A stretch of DNA of 23,702 bases from an uncultured Acidimicrobiaceae bacterium (GCA_937894805.1 CALAYR010000117.1:1-23702), one strand, 5' to 3'; shown: positions 14,687 to 22,026, numbered from the stretch's first letter. Numbers and translations are program-made. Notes: a model not told the origin generated them from the letters alone.

Positions 14687-14706
14687 CTGTATCACGCGTG
14701 ATACAG
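14687..14706. promoter_or_regulatory. Perfect 20-bp palindromic operator of the toxin-antitoxin module
   Basis: CTGTATCACGCGTGATACAG is a perfect 20-bp inverted repeat ending 7 nt before the antitoxin ATG. Its right end contains most of the -10-like TACAGT (14702-14707), so bound antitoxin or complex would block RNA polymerase. Autorepression through a palindrome is the rule for Phd/YefM and VapB antitoxins; the binding is inferred. Confidence 0.8.
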
Positions 14707-14707
14707 T
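14702..14707 (+). promoter_or_regulatory. -10 element of toxin-antitoxin promoter (leaderless)
   Basis: TACAGT lies 6 nt before ATG 14714 and there is no Shine-Dalgarno, so the mRNA probably starts at the initiation codon. No clear -35 is seen. Confidence 0.55.
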
Positions 14708-14713
14708 AGATTT

Positions 14714-14950
14714 ATGAGTGAGGTAACGATTAGAGAGTTGCGTAATCATGGCGGCGATGTCGTCAATCGTGTGTCACGAGGCGAATCTCTTGTTGTAACG
14801 CGAGACGGAACGCCGGTAGCTGAGTTGCGGCCACTGATGCGCCAAGGAGTGGCCGCCGAAACCCTTCTAGCCCGGTGGCGGCACCTTCCTCGGCTCGATG
14901 GCGAAAAACTGCGCGATGACATCGATCAGATAATGGACCCAGCATTATGA
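14714..14950 (+). CDS. Type II antitoxin, Phd/YefM (VapB-like) family
   Basis: This 78-aa protein is the likely antitoxin: it would bind the downstream toxin and repress the operon. The N-terminal half (SEVTIRELRNHGGDVVNRVS, then GESLVVTRDGTPVAELRPL) is the Phd/YefM fold that dimerises and binds DNA. The C-terminal helix-forming part (from about residue 45) would wrap around the toxin. Its last codons overlap the toxin start as ATGA, so translation is coupled. A perfect palindrome overlaps its promoter. It sits in an otherwise core region, so it is a plausible recent acquisition. Confidence 0.9.
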   Translation: MSEVTIRELRNHGGDVVNRVSRGESLVVTRDGTPVAELRPLMRQGVAAETLLARWRHLPRLDGEKLRDDIDQIMDPAL

Positions 14951-15372
14951 ATGAGAACCGGCCAACTCACGGGATTCTCGACACTTCGACGGTAATCCTC
15001 CTACCCAGGATTACGACGCCTGAACAGCTGCCCGAGATTCCCTTAATTTCCTCAATTACTCTGGCGGAGTTGTCCGTTGGCCCGTTGGCCACTAATGATG
15101 AGAAGGAACGGTCTGCACGGCTGGCGCACCTGCAACAAGCGGAAGCCGATTTTGAGCCGCTTGCTTTTGATGCGGCCGCAGCGAGAGCGTTTGGACGTGT
15201 TGCTTCATCGCTACGCCAAAGGGGAAGGAAGCCAACCGCTCGTGCGTACGATGCCCTCATAGCGGCAACGGCATTGAGCAATGACCTTCCGATCTATACG
15301 TGCAATCCTCGAGACTTCGAAGGCATCGATAATCTCATTGTCATTACCGTGCCTCATCCGGATCACCGCTGA
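14947..15372 (+). CDS. vapC: Type II toxin, VapC-type PIN-domain ribonuclease
   Basis: VapC toxins are Mg-dependent RNases, commonly cutting tRNA or rRNA. The 141-aa protein has the PIN acidic residues: Asp12 (ILDTST), Glu41 (LAELSVG), Asp102 (AYDALIAATA) and Asp123 (CNPRDFEGI), all in canonical contexts, so it should be active. The C-terminus (DNLIVITV) is also typical. ATG 14947 overlaps the antitoxin stop. Transcription depends on the antitoxin promoter. It ends about 200 nt before tRNA-Leu, which lies on the opposite strand; the cellular target cannot be deduced. Confidence 0.92.
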   Translation: MNENRPTHGILDTSTVILLPRITTPEQLPEIPLISSITLAELSVGPLATNDEKERSARLAHLQQAEADFEPLAFDAAAARAFGRVASSLRQRGRKPTARAYDALIAATALSNDLPIYTCNPRDFEGIDNLIVITVPHPDHR

Positions 15373-15526
15373 ACACCTATTCATTGCGCGGTGGATCGGC
15401 AAGTGTTTCGGCCAAGATTTCGTAACGGAGCTCGTTGTCATGTTTCTTATGTCGAATACATCGATGACACCCGTACATGGATTACATGCGTAGTTCAATC
15501 AAGACTCAGGCTGATTTTCAACCAAC

Positions 15527-15552
15527 GTCGGGGTTACTATGTCGACCCCGAC
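15527..15552 (-). terminator. Candidate hairpin terminator of tRNA-Leu (or vapC)
   Basis: GTCGGGGT (15527-15534) and ACCCCGAC (15545-15552) form a perfect 8-bp stem with a 10-nt loop, 18 nt beyond the tRNA 3' end on the minus strand. The sequence after the stem on that strand (GTTGGTTG) is only partly T-rich, so termination efficiency is uncertain. It could equally serve vapC on the plus strand, where AAAG follows. The remainder of 15373-15570 shows no supported gene. Confidence 0.45.
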
Positions 15553-15570
15553 AAAGACTCCATATTTTGG

Positions 15571-15653
15571 TGGGCGAGGCGGGACTTGAACCCGCACATC
15601 CTTTCGAATACTGGCACCTGAAGCCAGCGCGTCTGCCATTTCGCCACTCGCCC
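15571..15653 (-). tRNA. tRNA-Leu (anticodon CAG)
   Basis: The 83-nt gene on the minus strand has acceptor GGGCGAG pairing with CTCGCCC, then discriminator A. The anticodon stem is CTGGC/GCCAG with loop TTCAGGT, giving anticodon CAG (Leu, CUG codons). The long variable arm TATTCGAAAGGATGT is typical of a class II tRNA, and the T arm is GCGGG-TTCAAGT-CCCGC. CCA is not encoded. It lies between the toxin gene and fhaA, divergent from the latter. Confidence 0.97.
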
Positions 15654-15665
15654 GAGCGGAGTATC

Positions 15666-15693
15666 ACTTTACTTCTATTTCTTTAGTCTCCAA
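15666..15693 (-). promoter_or_regulatory. Candidate tRNA-Leu promoter
   Basis: On the minus strand TTGGAG (15693-15688), 16 nt, TAAAGT (15671-15666), 12 nt before the mature tRNA 5' end. Geometry fits a housekeeping sigma factor. Confidence 0.5.
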
Positions 15694-15725
15694 ATTGCCG
15701 GCACGAAATAGGCAAACGACACCGG

Positions 15726-15731
15726 TACGCT
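15726..15731 (+). promoter_or_regulatory. -10-like element of fhaA (leaderless)
   Basis: TACGCT lies 8 nt before ATG 15740. AGGGG is only 2 nt from the ATG, too close to act as a Shine-Dalgarno, so a leaderless transcript is favoured. No clear -35 was found. Confidence 0.45.
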
Positions 15732-15739
15732 TAAGGGGT

Positions 15740-16387
15740 ATGGCACTTAAGAACGTAGAAAGTCGGCTCGAGCGCCTCTTTGACCGCACCTTTGCGAAGG
15801 GGCTGCGCTCACACGTCCAGCCCATTGAGATCGCTCAGCGCATTGCTCGCGAACTCGACCTGGCGGCTCGCATCGGCCCCAGTTCGACGATGGCGCCGAA
15901 TGACATTCGAATCTTCCTGTCGGCGGAGGACACCCCCCGCTTTCACGGTTTTGAACAGTCCACGATCGACGAATTGGCCTCCTCGGTGCGTGAACACGCC
16001 CTGCAGGAGGGTTACGACTTCGCTGGCCCCGTCTCGGTCCAGATCTTCGAGGACACCTCGCTCACCATGGGCCAGCTCGGCATCCGGGTGAATTTTGTTT
16101 CTGGTCGGCCCCAACCCAAATTGGTCAGCATGAATGGCGGCCAATACAACTTGAGCGAACGGCCCCAAATCATTGGGCGTACTGCCGAGTGCGACATTAT
16201 GGTGGCGGACCCCAACGTCTCCCGTCGTCACGCCGAGATCTGGTCCACCCCGGACGGCGTGGGACTTCGGGACCTGGGATCTACCAACGGGACGCTGGTC
16301 AATGGCCGTCGCATCGAATCGGTGCTGGTGACGCCCCACGACGAGATCTCCTTTGGCTCACAGGTGTTCCGGATTGAGCTGGCCTAA
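15740..16387 (+). CDS. fhaA: FhaA-type protein: DUF3662 plus FHA domain
   Basis: FhaA reads phosphothreonine marks made by the PASTA kinase and links them to cell-wall synthesis. The 215-aa protein has an N-terminal DUF3662 domain (about 1-120; MALKNVESRLERLFDRTFAKG, then VQPIEIAQRIARELD). A C-terminal FHA domain (about 135-212) shows the binding residues Arg147 (IIGRTAECD), Ser161 and His164 (VSRRHAE), and Asn183 (STNGTLVNG). The linker is only about 15 residues, whereas mycobacterial FhaA has a long disordered linker and over 500 residues. It is soluble. ATG 15740 is the first residue of the conserved domain. It heads the fhaA-fhaB-pstP-pbpA-pknB cluster. Confidence 0.93.
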   Translation: MALKNVESRLERLFDRTFAKGLRSHVQPIEIAQRIARELDLAARIGPSSTMAPNDIRIFLSAEDTPRFHGFEQSTIDELASSVREHALQEGYDFAGPVSVQIFEDTSLTMGQLGIRVNFVSGRPQPKLVSMNGGQYNLSERPQIIGRTAECDIMVADPNVSRRHAEIWSTPDGVGLRDLGSTNGTLVNGRRIESVLVTPHDEISFGSQVFRIELA

Positions 16388-16388
16388 C

Positions 16389-16832
16389 TTGCTGATTGCT
16401 GCGTCGGCCTACGCCACAATTGTTCGGCCCCTCCAGATTCTCGTCCTCTTGGGCGTAATTCTCTTTTTCGTGCGCGTTCTCTCAATTGCCACCGAGGAGA
16501 TGCGCCCGCCGAAGGAAGAGACTGGCCGCCGTCAACGCCGTCGCCCATTGGCGCTGGCCTTCATGGAGCCCGAAGCGCAGGCCGGCGAGCGCATCGAGGT
16601 CTCAAACCCCGTCGTGTTGGGTCGGGGCGCACCGAGCGACATCATTCTTGACGATACTTTCTTGTCAACGCAGCACGCCCGGTTTTCGGTCGATGGCGGA
16701 GACCTCTTCATTGAAGATCTTGGATCTCGCAATGGTTCTTACGTCAATGCCGAGCCGGTTATCCACCGCACCCAACTCTTGAAGGGTGACGTTCTTCAAA
16801 TCGGCAACGTGATTTTGGAAGTGGTCCGATGA
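16389..16832 (+). CDS. fhaB: FhaB/FipA-type membrane-anchored FHA protein
   Basis: FhaB (FipA) is a small phosphothreonine-binding protein of the divisome or elongation machinery. From TTG 16389 it is 147 aa with one N-terminal transmembrane helix (about 12-33, PLQILVLLGVILFFVRVL), a basic stretch (RRQRRRP) and a C-terminal FHA domain (about 68-147). The FHA motifs are LGRGAPSDI, then LSTQHARF and GSRNGSYVN. The start is uncertain: TTG 16389 falls just after the fhaA stop, while TTG 16374 and 16353 overlap fhaA and add non-family residues; there is no clear Shine-Dalgarno. Its stop overlaps the pstP ATG as ATGA. Confidence 0.88.
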   Translation: MLIAASAYATIVRPLQILVLLGVILFFVRVLSIATEEMRPPKEETGRRQRRRPLALAFMEPEAQAGERIEVSNPVVLGRGAPSDIILDDTFLSTQHARFSVDGGDLFIEDLGSRNGSYVNAEPVIHRTQLLKGDVLQIGNVILEVVR

Positions 16833-18001
16833 CAACCTGGCGTAGCGCCATTGCGACCAACGTCGGTCTCGTTCGCGAGGCCAATGAAGATGCCGTGGCG
16901 GCAACGGACCGAATGGTCGTGGTGGCCGACGGAATGGGTGGTCACGCCGCCGGCGAAGTGGCCTCGGAGCTCGCCGTATCGGTCTTTGCCCGAGCCATTA
17001 CTAGTGAACCTTCGGTCGCTGGGCTCAATGCCGCGCTCCATGTCGTGAATCAGGCCATCTTGGACGACGCGCTCGCCCACCCTGAACGCGCCGGCATGGG
17101 AACTACGTTGACCGCAATCGTTCCGGTCAGTTACGAAGACGGAGAGGCCCTGGCCTGGGTCAATATCGGCGACTCCCGCCTCTACCAACTACGTGATGGT
17201 GCTATTCGACAGGTGACTGAAGATCACAGCGTGGCCGAGGAGTGGGTGCGTGAAGGTCGAATTTCCAAGGAAGAGGCGGCCGTCCATCCTCGTCGCCACC
17301 AGCTGACCCGCGTGTTGGGCATGGTCGATGCGCTCGACGGTGATACCGGCGTGCTGTCGGTAAAGGTTGGCGACCGCCTGCTGCTCTGCAGCGATGGCCT
17401 CACCAATGAGGTGAGCGACACCGAACTGACTGAACTGGCTTCCAGCCCGATCGATCTCGACGACGCTGTGGCCTCACTCGTGGCTCGAGCCTGCGCCAAC
17501 GGTGGTCACGACAACATCACCGTGGCTCTTCTCGAAGTTGAATCAGTATCAGTGGTGGTTCCGGAAATTGCGGTGACACCCTCCAGCGTGAAGACGTTTC
17601 CGGCTAGTCGTGCGGCCGCATCGGGTACGGGCGAAACGGTGATGCGCCGCCGCCACAGGAAGCTGCCTCGTTGGATGACCATTAGGACGGGCATTTTCGC
17701 CTCGGCCATGGCCGGCCTCGTGGCGGCCGTCTTTGTGATCTTGGGCTGGTTCGCGTCGGCCTCGTTCTATCTCGGCGACGCCAATGGTTCGATTGCGGTC
17801 TACCAAGGTCAGCCCAACGGCTTTCTCTGGTATCACCCGAAAGAGGTTTTCGTCACGCCGTTCAAGTCCTCAGAGTTGCGACCCGGTGATGCGCGGGAAT
17901 TGAAGAAGCACATCGCCGAATCCAGTCTGTCGGCAGCGATACGTCACGCGGACAACATGCACTCGGCCTGGCTGACCACGCAGCCCACAGTCGCGCCGTA
18001 G
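16829..18001 (+). CDS. pstP: PP2C-family serine/threonine phosphatase PstP
   Basis: PstP reverses PASTA-kinase phosphorylation. The 390-aa protein has a cytoplasmic PP2C domain (about 1-237). Metal-site residues are visible: Glu20-Asp21 (REANEDA), Asp34-Gly35 (VADGMGGHAAGE), Asp189 (LLCSDGLTNEV) and Asp228 (GHDNITVAL), along with GMGTTLTAI and IGDSRLYQLRDG. A basic juxtamembrane segment (MRRRHRKLPRW, 272-282) precedes one transmembrane helix (about 288-310), then an extracellular tail of about 80 residues. ATG 16829 overlaps the fhaB stop. It is followed after 7 nt by pbpA; mycobacteria have rodA at this place. Confidence 0.95.
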   Translation: MTTWRSAIATNVGLVREANEDAVAATDRMVVVADGMGGHAAGEVASELAVSVFARAITSEPSVAGLNAALHVVNQAILDDALAHPERAGMGTTLTAIVPVSYEDGEALAWVNIGDSRLYQLRDGAIRQVTEDHSVAEEWVREGRISKEEAAVHPRRHQLTRVLGMVDALDGDTGVLSVKVGDRLLLCSDGLTNEVSDTELTELASSPIDLDDAVASLVARACANGGHDNITVALLEVESVSVVVPEIAVTPSSVKTFPASRAAASGTGETVMRRRHRKLPRWMTIRTGIFASAMAGLVAAVFVILGWFASASFYLGDANGSIAVYQGQPNGFLWYHPKEVFVTPFKSSELRPGDARELKKHIAESSLSAAIRHADNMHSAWLTTQPTVAP

Positions 18002-18008
18002 GTCGATT

Positions 18009-19508
18009 GTGACTCGCCGCCTCGGTATTCTCGGCACCGTTATTGCGCTGCTCTTTGCGATTTTGGTAGGTCAGTCGGCCTACATTCAGTTCTTTCATGC
18101 CGGGGCCCTTAACGATTCGTCGCTCAACCCGCGGGTCTCCTACGCCGGATTGATGCAACCACGCGGTGACATTGTCGCGGCCGACGGCACCGTTCTGGCC
18201 ACCTCGGAGTCGGCCACGTCGGGGGTCTACCCCTGGCGCCGGGCGTACCCGCTGGGCTCGCTGACCTCGGGCGTCATCGGCTTCTCCTCGTCGATCTACG
18301 GGACGTGGGCCTTGGAGTCTTACTACAACTCCGAGTTGACGTCTCACCCCCAACCGGCCAAGTCCCTCTCGCAGGTCATTGCGCCCGTTAGTTCGCCTAA
18401 TACGGTGACGTTGACGCTGCAGCCCGAACTGCAGCGAGTGGCTCAGAAGGCCCTCGCCGGTCGCGATGGTGCCGTGGTGGCCATTAATCCCAAGACCGGT
18501 GCCATTCTGGCGATGTACTCCAACCCCAACTACGACCCGCGCCCCATCACGTCCGCCGACTCAACAGTGGCCACGGCGGCGTGGAAGAAGTACGTGAAAA
18601 AGAATGAGCGGGGCTTTCCACCACTCGGTCTGATGGCCACGCAGCAGACCTTTGCGCCGGGTTCGACGTTCAAGGTGATTACGGCCGCCGCCGCGGCTTC
18701 GGCTCGCCCCGATATCTTCGTGAAGAAGTATCCCTACAAGGCATTCACGACGTTGCCCACGTCGAACAAGCTCTTGTGGAACTCGGGCCACACGCCCTGT
18801 GGTGGCAACGCCGCCGACATGTTGCCCGGGTCGTGTGACCCCGGCTTCGGTCTGATGGGCTTGGACCTCGGCGCTGATGTTATGTCGGCCACCGCTAATG
18901 CATTTGGTTTTAACCAAACACCCCCCATCGACCTGCCCGGTGTCGTGACCTCCTACTTTCCGGATGCCTCCGCGTTCGCCCAGGATCTGCCCGGACTGGC
19001 CTACTCCGCTATCGGCCAAAAAGATGTCCGCGCCACGGCACTCCAAAACGCACTTCTGGCCGCCGCTATTGTCAATAAGGGCGTCATTATGAAGCCCCAT
19101 TTAATGGCGGAGATCTCTCGAGCCGACGGCTCAATTGCTCGGCGCTACAAGCCCGCGGAGTGGCTACGCCCTCTCTCGGCACTCCAGGCCCAGCAGATCG
19201 TGCCGATGATGCAGAACGTTGCCCGATTCGGAACGGCGTCGGGTTTATTTCGTGCGTCCGACCTCGTCGGTGCCAAAACGGGTACGGCCCAAACTGGTAA
19301 TGCCGCTGAAAATACTCACGACTGGATGATTGCCTTCGCTCCGGCGAACAACCCCGTGATTGCCGTCGCCGTTGTCGTGCCGTTCCAAGCCAAGTCTGAT
19401 TCAGGAGCGGCCGTTGCCGGTCCAATCATGCGTTGTGTGATCGAAGGTGCTTTGGCCTTGGCGCACGGCCGCCCGGCGTCAGGAACTTCTTCCACGTGTC
19501 CGCGATAA
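18009..19508 (+). CDS. pbpA: Class B penicillin-binding protein (transpeptidase), PbpA-like
   Basis: This is a peptidoglycan DD-transpeptidase of the PbpA/PBP2 type. The 499-aa protein has an N-terminal anchor helix (about 6-28), a short dimerisation domain (PRGDIVAADGTVLA from about 51), then the catalytic domain. Active-site motifs are STFK (219-222; PGSTFKVIT), SCD (275-277) as the SxN-type motif and KTG (423-425; GAKTGTAQTG). Asp in the second motif is known in elongation-type PBP2 enzymes. Start GTG 18009 lies 7 nt after pstP. The partner SEDS glycosyltransferase (RodA/FtsW) usually next to it is absent here. Confidence 0.93.
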   Translation: MTRRLGILGTVIALLFAILVGQSAYIQFFHAGALNDSSLNPRVSYAGLMQPRGDIVAADGTVLATSESATSGVYPWRRAYPLGSLTSGVIGFSSSIYGTWALESYYNSELTSHPQPAKSLSQVIAPVSSPNTVTLTLQPELQRVAQKALAGRDGAVVAINPKTGAILAMYSNPNYDPRPITSADSTVATAAWKKYVKKNERGFPPLGLMATQQTFAPGSTFKVITAAAAASARPDIFVKKYPYKAFTTLPTSNKLLWNSGHTPCGGNAADMLPGSCDPGFGLMGLDLGADVMSATANAFGFNQTPPIDLPGVVTSYFPDASAFAQDLPGLAYSAIGQKDVRATALQNALLAAAIVNKGVIMKPHLMAEISRADGSIARRYKPAEWLRPLSALQAQQIVPMMQNVARFGTASGLFRASDLVGAKTGTAQTGNAAENTHDWMIAFAPANNPVIAVAVVVPFQAKSDSGAAVAGPIMRCVIEGALALAHGRPASGTSSTCPR

Positions 19509-19526
19509 TTCTCACAAGTAAAGGCG

Positions 19527-19532
19527 TAGGCT
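19527..19532 (+). promoter_or_regulatory. -10-like element before pknB (leaderless)
   Basis: TAGGCT lies 10 nt before ATG 19543 in a 34-nt gap after pbpA, and no Shine-Dalgarno precedes the ATG. pknB may thus have its own start site in addition to readthrough. Confidence 0.4.
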
Positions 19533-19542
19533 AAGAACGATT

Positions 19543-21438
19543 ATGGAGCCCGTAACCGAGCAGCACATTTACAAGGGTCGATACCGTCTCACGCACCTAA
19601 TTGCGCGTGGGGGCATGGCTCAGGTTTTCCGAGCTACCGACTTAATGCTTAACCGACCTGTGGCGCTCAAAGTTCTCTATCCCGAACTCAGTGTTGACCA
19701 AAACTTTGTCGAGCGATTCCGCCGCGAAGCTCAAGCCGCCGCCAACCTTTCTCACTCCAACATCGTGCCGGTCTTTGACTGGGGCGAAGAGGATGGCGCC
19801 TACTTCATCGTGATGGAGTTGGTCGAAGGTACATCCCTGGCGGGACTGTTGCGCGATGAGCGCATCATGTCACCGTCGCGCGCCGCTTCCATCACCGCGC
19901 AAGTGGCTGCCGCACTGGCTTTCGCTCACCGTTCTGGTGTCGTGCACCGCGACGTGAAGCCGGGCAATATTTTGATCACCGAAGACGGCATCGTGAAGGT
20001 GACGGACTTCGGAATTGCGCAGGCGATTTCGACGGAAGATCACCTTACGGCGGCCGGTTCGGTCATGGGTACCGCGACCTACTTCTCACCCGAGCAAGCT
20101 GAAGGCTCGTTGGTGGACGGTCGTAGTGACGTCTACTCACTCGGAATTGTTCTCTACGAACTACTGGCCGGTCGTCCACCATTTGTCGGCGACTCCCCAG
20201 TCTCCGTGGCGGGGATGCACGTTCGCGACGCCGCCCCGTCGCCACTGCAGTTCAACTCGGGTATTCCGGCCGATCTTGAATCCATCACCATGATGGCGTT
20301 GGCCAAGAATCCTGCTCAGCGCTATCAAACGGCCGATGAGATGCGTTCTGATCTCTTGCGCTTCAGTGAAGGTCGTCCCGTTCAGGCCGCCCAGCGTGGC
20401 GCGCGCGCATTCGCAGGTAGCGACACCACCCAGGCCGTTTCGGTAATCTCCGGCGAGCGCACGCAAGCGGTGCCAATCCAGGCCGGTCCCCGAACAGACA
20501 TCGTGCGTCGTCGTAAGTCCAACACGCCCCTGATCGCCACGTCATCAGCACTGGCCGTGCTGCTGATTGCCGCCATTGGTTATTTCTTTTTGGGTTCGTC
20601 AGCCACCACCGTTATGCCCGACGTGATTGGCACCTCTATTAGTGATGCCACTTCGACAATCACGGGCCAGGGCCTCGTTGTAGGTGCGACCAAATTGGTG
20701 CAGTCGACGCAGCCCGCCGGCACGGTTGTCGGTTCCATTCCTAAGCCCGGAGCCAAGGTGACGAAGGGTCAATCAGTTACCTTGAGCGTGAGCCTCGGCA
20801 CATCGACGCAGCCCGTCACCATTCCCGATGTCACCGGCATGAGTTTGAGCGATGCCGAGAGCACGTTGCAACAGGCCGGTTTGGCGTACAAGGTTGACTT
20901 CACGGCCACGGCCCCTGAAGGTGCGAGCCCCAACACGGTCCTATCGCAGACACCAGATGGTGGAACGCAAGGTCGTACCGGTGATGAAGTGACGATCACG
21001 GTGCTCGCACCAGGATCGAACTACCCCGTTCCGAATCTGGGCGGAAAGTCGCTTTCGGACGCCGCCGTGTTGCTGGGTCAGGCCGGTCTGACGCTCGCGC
21101 CCGATCAGGGCTCGCAGTGCTCCAACACGCAAGCCCAGGGCATTGTGGTTGGGTCCGAACCGGCTTTTGGCCAACCCGTTGCGGCCGGAACTGCCATCAA
21201 GCTGGTTCTCTCCAGTGGATACTGTTCGGTAGTGGTGCCCAACGTGGTCGGCTTCTCCAAGACCTCCGCCACCACGGCGATGCAGTCTCAGGGACTCGTC
21301 GTTTCGGTGACCACGCTCGCTGCGGATAACCCAGCCTGCTCGGGAACACCGGGTGAGGTCATCGACCAAGACATCTCTCCGGGTGCGAGCACGCTCTACG
21401 GCTCGCCAGTAACGCTGACGTACTGTCCCGCTAGTTAG
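19543..21438 (+). CDS. pknB: PASTA-domain serine/threonine kinase PknB
   Basis: PknB senses peptidoglycan fragments or lipid II through extracellular PASTA domains and phosphorylates growth and division proteins. The 631-aa protein has a kinase domain (about 14-275): glycine loop ARGGMAQVF, Lys43, HRDVKPGN with Asp137 and Lys139, DFG at 155-157 and GTATYFSPEQA in the activation segment. A juxtamembrane region holds TQAV twice (296-299, 307-310). The transmembrane helix is about 329-351. Four PASTA repeats follow at about 356-418, 425-489, 494-557 and 563-628. Cysteines 526/561 and 599/627 occur at matching positions of the last two repeats. Its end overlaps convergent pabA by 8 nt. Confidence 0.96.
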   Translation: MEPVTEQHIYKGRYRLTHLIARGGMAQVFRATDLMLNRPVALKVLYPELSVDQNFVERFRREAQAAANLSHSNIVPVFDWGEEDGAYFIVMELVEGTSLAGLLRDERIMSPSRAASITAQVAAALAFAHRSGVVHRDVKPGNILITEDGIVKVTDFGIAQAISTEDHLTAAGSVMGTATYFSPEQAEGSLVDGRSDVYSLGIVLYELLAGRPPFVGDSPVSVAGMHVRDAAPSPLQFNSGIPADLESITMMALAKNPAQRYQTADEMRSDLLRFSEGRPVQAAQRGARAFAGSDTTQAVSVISGERTQAVPIQAGPRTDIVRRRKSNTPLIATSSALAVLLIAAIGYFFLGSSATTVMPDVIGTSISDATSTITGQGLVVGATKLVQSTQPAGTVVGSIPKPGAKVTKGQSVTLSVSLGTSTQPVTIPDVTGMSLSDAESTLQQAGLAYKVDFTATAPEGASPNTVLSQTPDGGTQGRTGDEVTITVLAPGSNYPVPNLGGKSLSDAAVLLGQAGLTLAPDQGSQCSNTQAQGIVVGSEPAFGQPVAAGTAIKLVLSSGYCSVVVPNVVGFSKTSATTAMQSQGLVVSVTTLAADNPACSGTPGEVIDQDISPGASTLYGSPVTLTYCPAS

Positions 21439-22006
21439 CGAGACGACCGAGGAACGTTCCGAGCATCGCCAGACCATCTTTGGTCAGGACGCTCTCGGGG
21501 TGGAACTGCACGCCTTCGATTTCTTTGGCGCGGTGTCGCACGCCCATGATGATGTCACCGGTCCACGCCGTGACGATGAGGTCAGCGGGCAGCGTGGCGG
21601 GATCTATGACGAGCGAGTGGTAGCGAGTCGCGATTAGGGGCGAGGGGAGTCCGGCGAAAACGCCCTGACCTTCGTGGGTGATCTCGCTGACCTTGCCGTG
21701 CATAATCGAAGGGGCGCGAACGATGCTGGCCCCGAAGACCTGCCCAATGGCCTGGTGGCCGAGGCAGACGCCGAAGATGGGAAACTCCCCACCGAGATCA
21801 CGAATGACGTCACAGCTAATTCCGGCCTGTTCGGGACGGCCCGGCCCGGGGCTGATAACGATGCCGTCGGGGCGCAAGGTACGGATTTCATCAATCGTGA
21901 TGTTGTCGTTGCGGCGCACTTCGAGGGTCGCGCCGAGTTCACCCATCTCCTGAACGAGGTTCCAGGTAAAGGAGTCGTAGTTGTCGATAACCAGTACGTC
22001 AGCCAT
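21431..22006 (-). CDS. pabA: Glutamine amidotransferase, PabA/TrpG (aminodeoxychorismate/anthranilate synthase component II)
   Basis: This subunit hydrolyses glutamine and passes ammonia to a chorismate-utilising partner, making 4-amino-4-deoxychorismate (folate) or anthranilate (tryptophan). The 191-aa class I amidotransferase begins MADVLVIDNYDSFTWNLVQ. It carries the nucleophile Cys81 (GVCLGHQAIG) and the His169/Glu171 pair (GVQFHPES). PabA and TrpG cannot be separated by sequence alone; no partner gene is nearby. The same location beside pknB and crgA occurs in Mycobacterium, where the gene is labelled trpG or pabA. Minus-strand TAACCT 9 nt before the ATG suggests a leaderless transcript. 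Confidence 0.93.
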   Translation of the reverse strand: MADVLVIDNYDSFTWNLVQEMGELGATLEVRRNDNITIDEIRTLRPDGIVISPGPGRPEQAGISCDVIRDLGGEFPIFGVCLGHQAIGQVFGASIVRAPSIMHGKVSEITHEGQGVFAGLPSPLIATRYHSLVIDPATLPADLIVTAWTGDIIMGVRHRAKEIEGVQFHPESVLTKDGLAMLGTFLGRLAN

Positions 22007-22013
22007 TGTGGGG

Positions 22014-22026
22014 CAAGGTTACCTTG
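22014..22026. promoter_or_regulatory. Palindrome over the pabA -10, in the pabA/crgA divergent promoter region
   Basis: CAAGGT-T-ACCTTG is a perfect 13-nt inverted repeat containing the minus-strand -10-like TAACCT (22021-22016), 9 nt from the pabA ATG. It may be an operator for pabA or for both divergent genes, whose starts are only 61 bp apart. Confidence 0.45.

Noticed and set aside
15571..15653. tRNA-Leu as an attachment site for an integrated element carrying the toxin-antitoxin pair
   Set aside because: No integrase gene and no repeated copy of the tRNA 3' end were seen in the window.
15477..15686. Open frame reading VGEAGLEPAHPFEYWHLKP across tRNA-Leu
   Set aside because: This is the well-known spurious peptide from reading the reverse strand of a tRNA; the tRNA fold is complete.
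18831..18840. PbpA second motif SCD instead of SxN read as a defective active site
   Set aside because: Asp at this position is known in elongation-type PBP2 enzymes, and STFK and KTG are intact, so it is probably functional.
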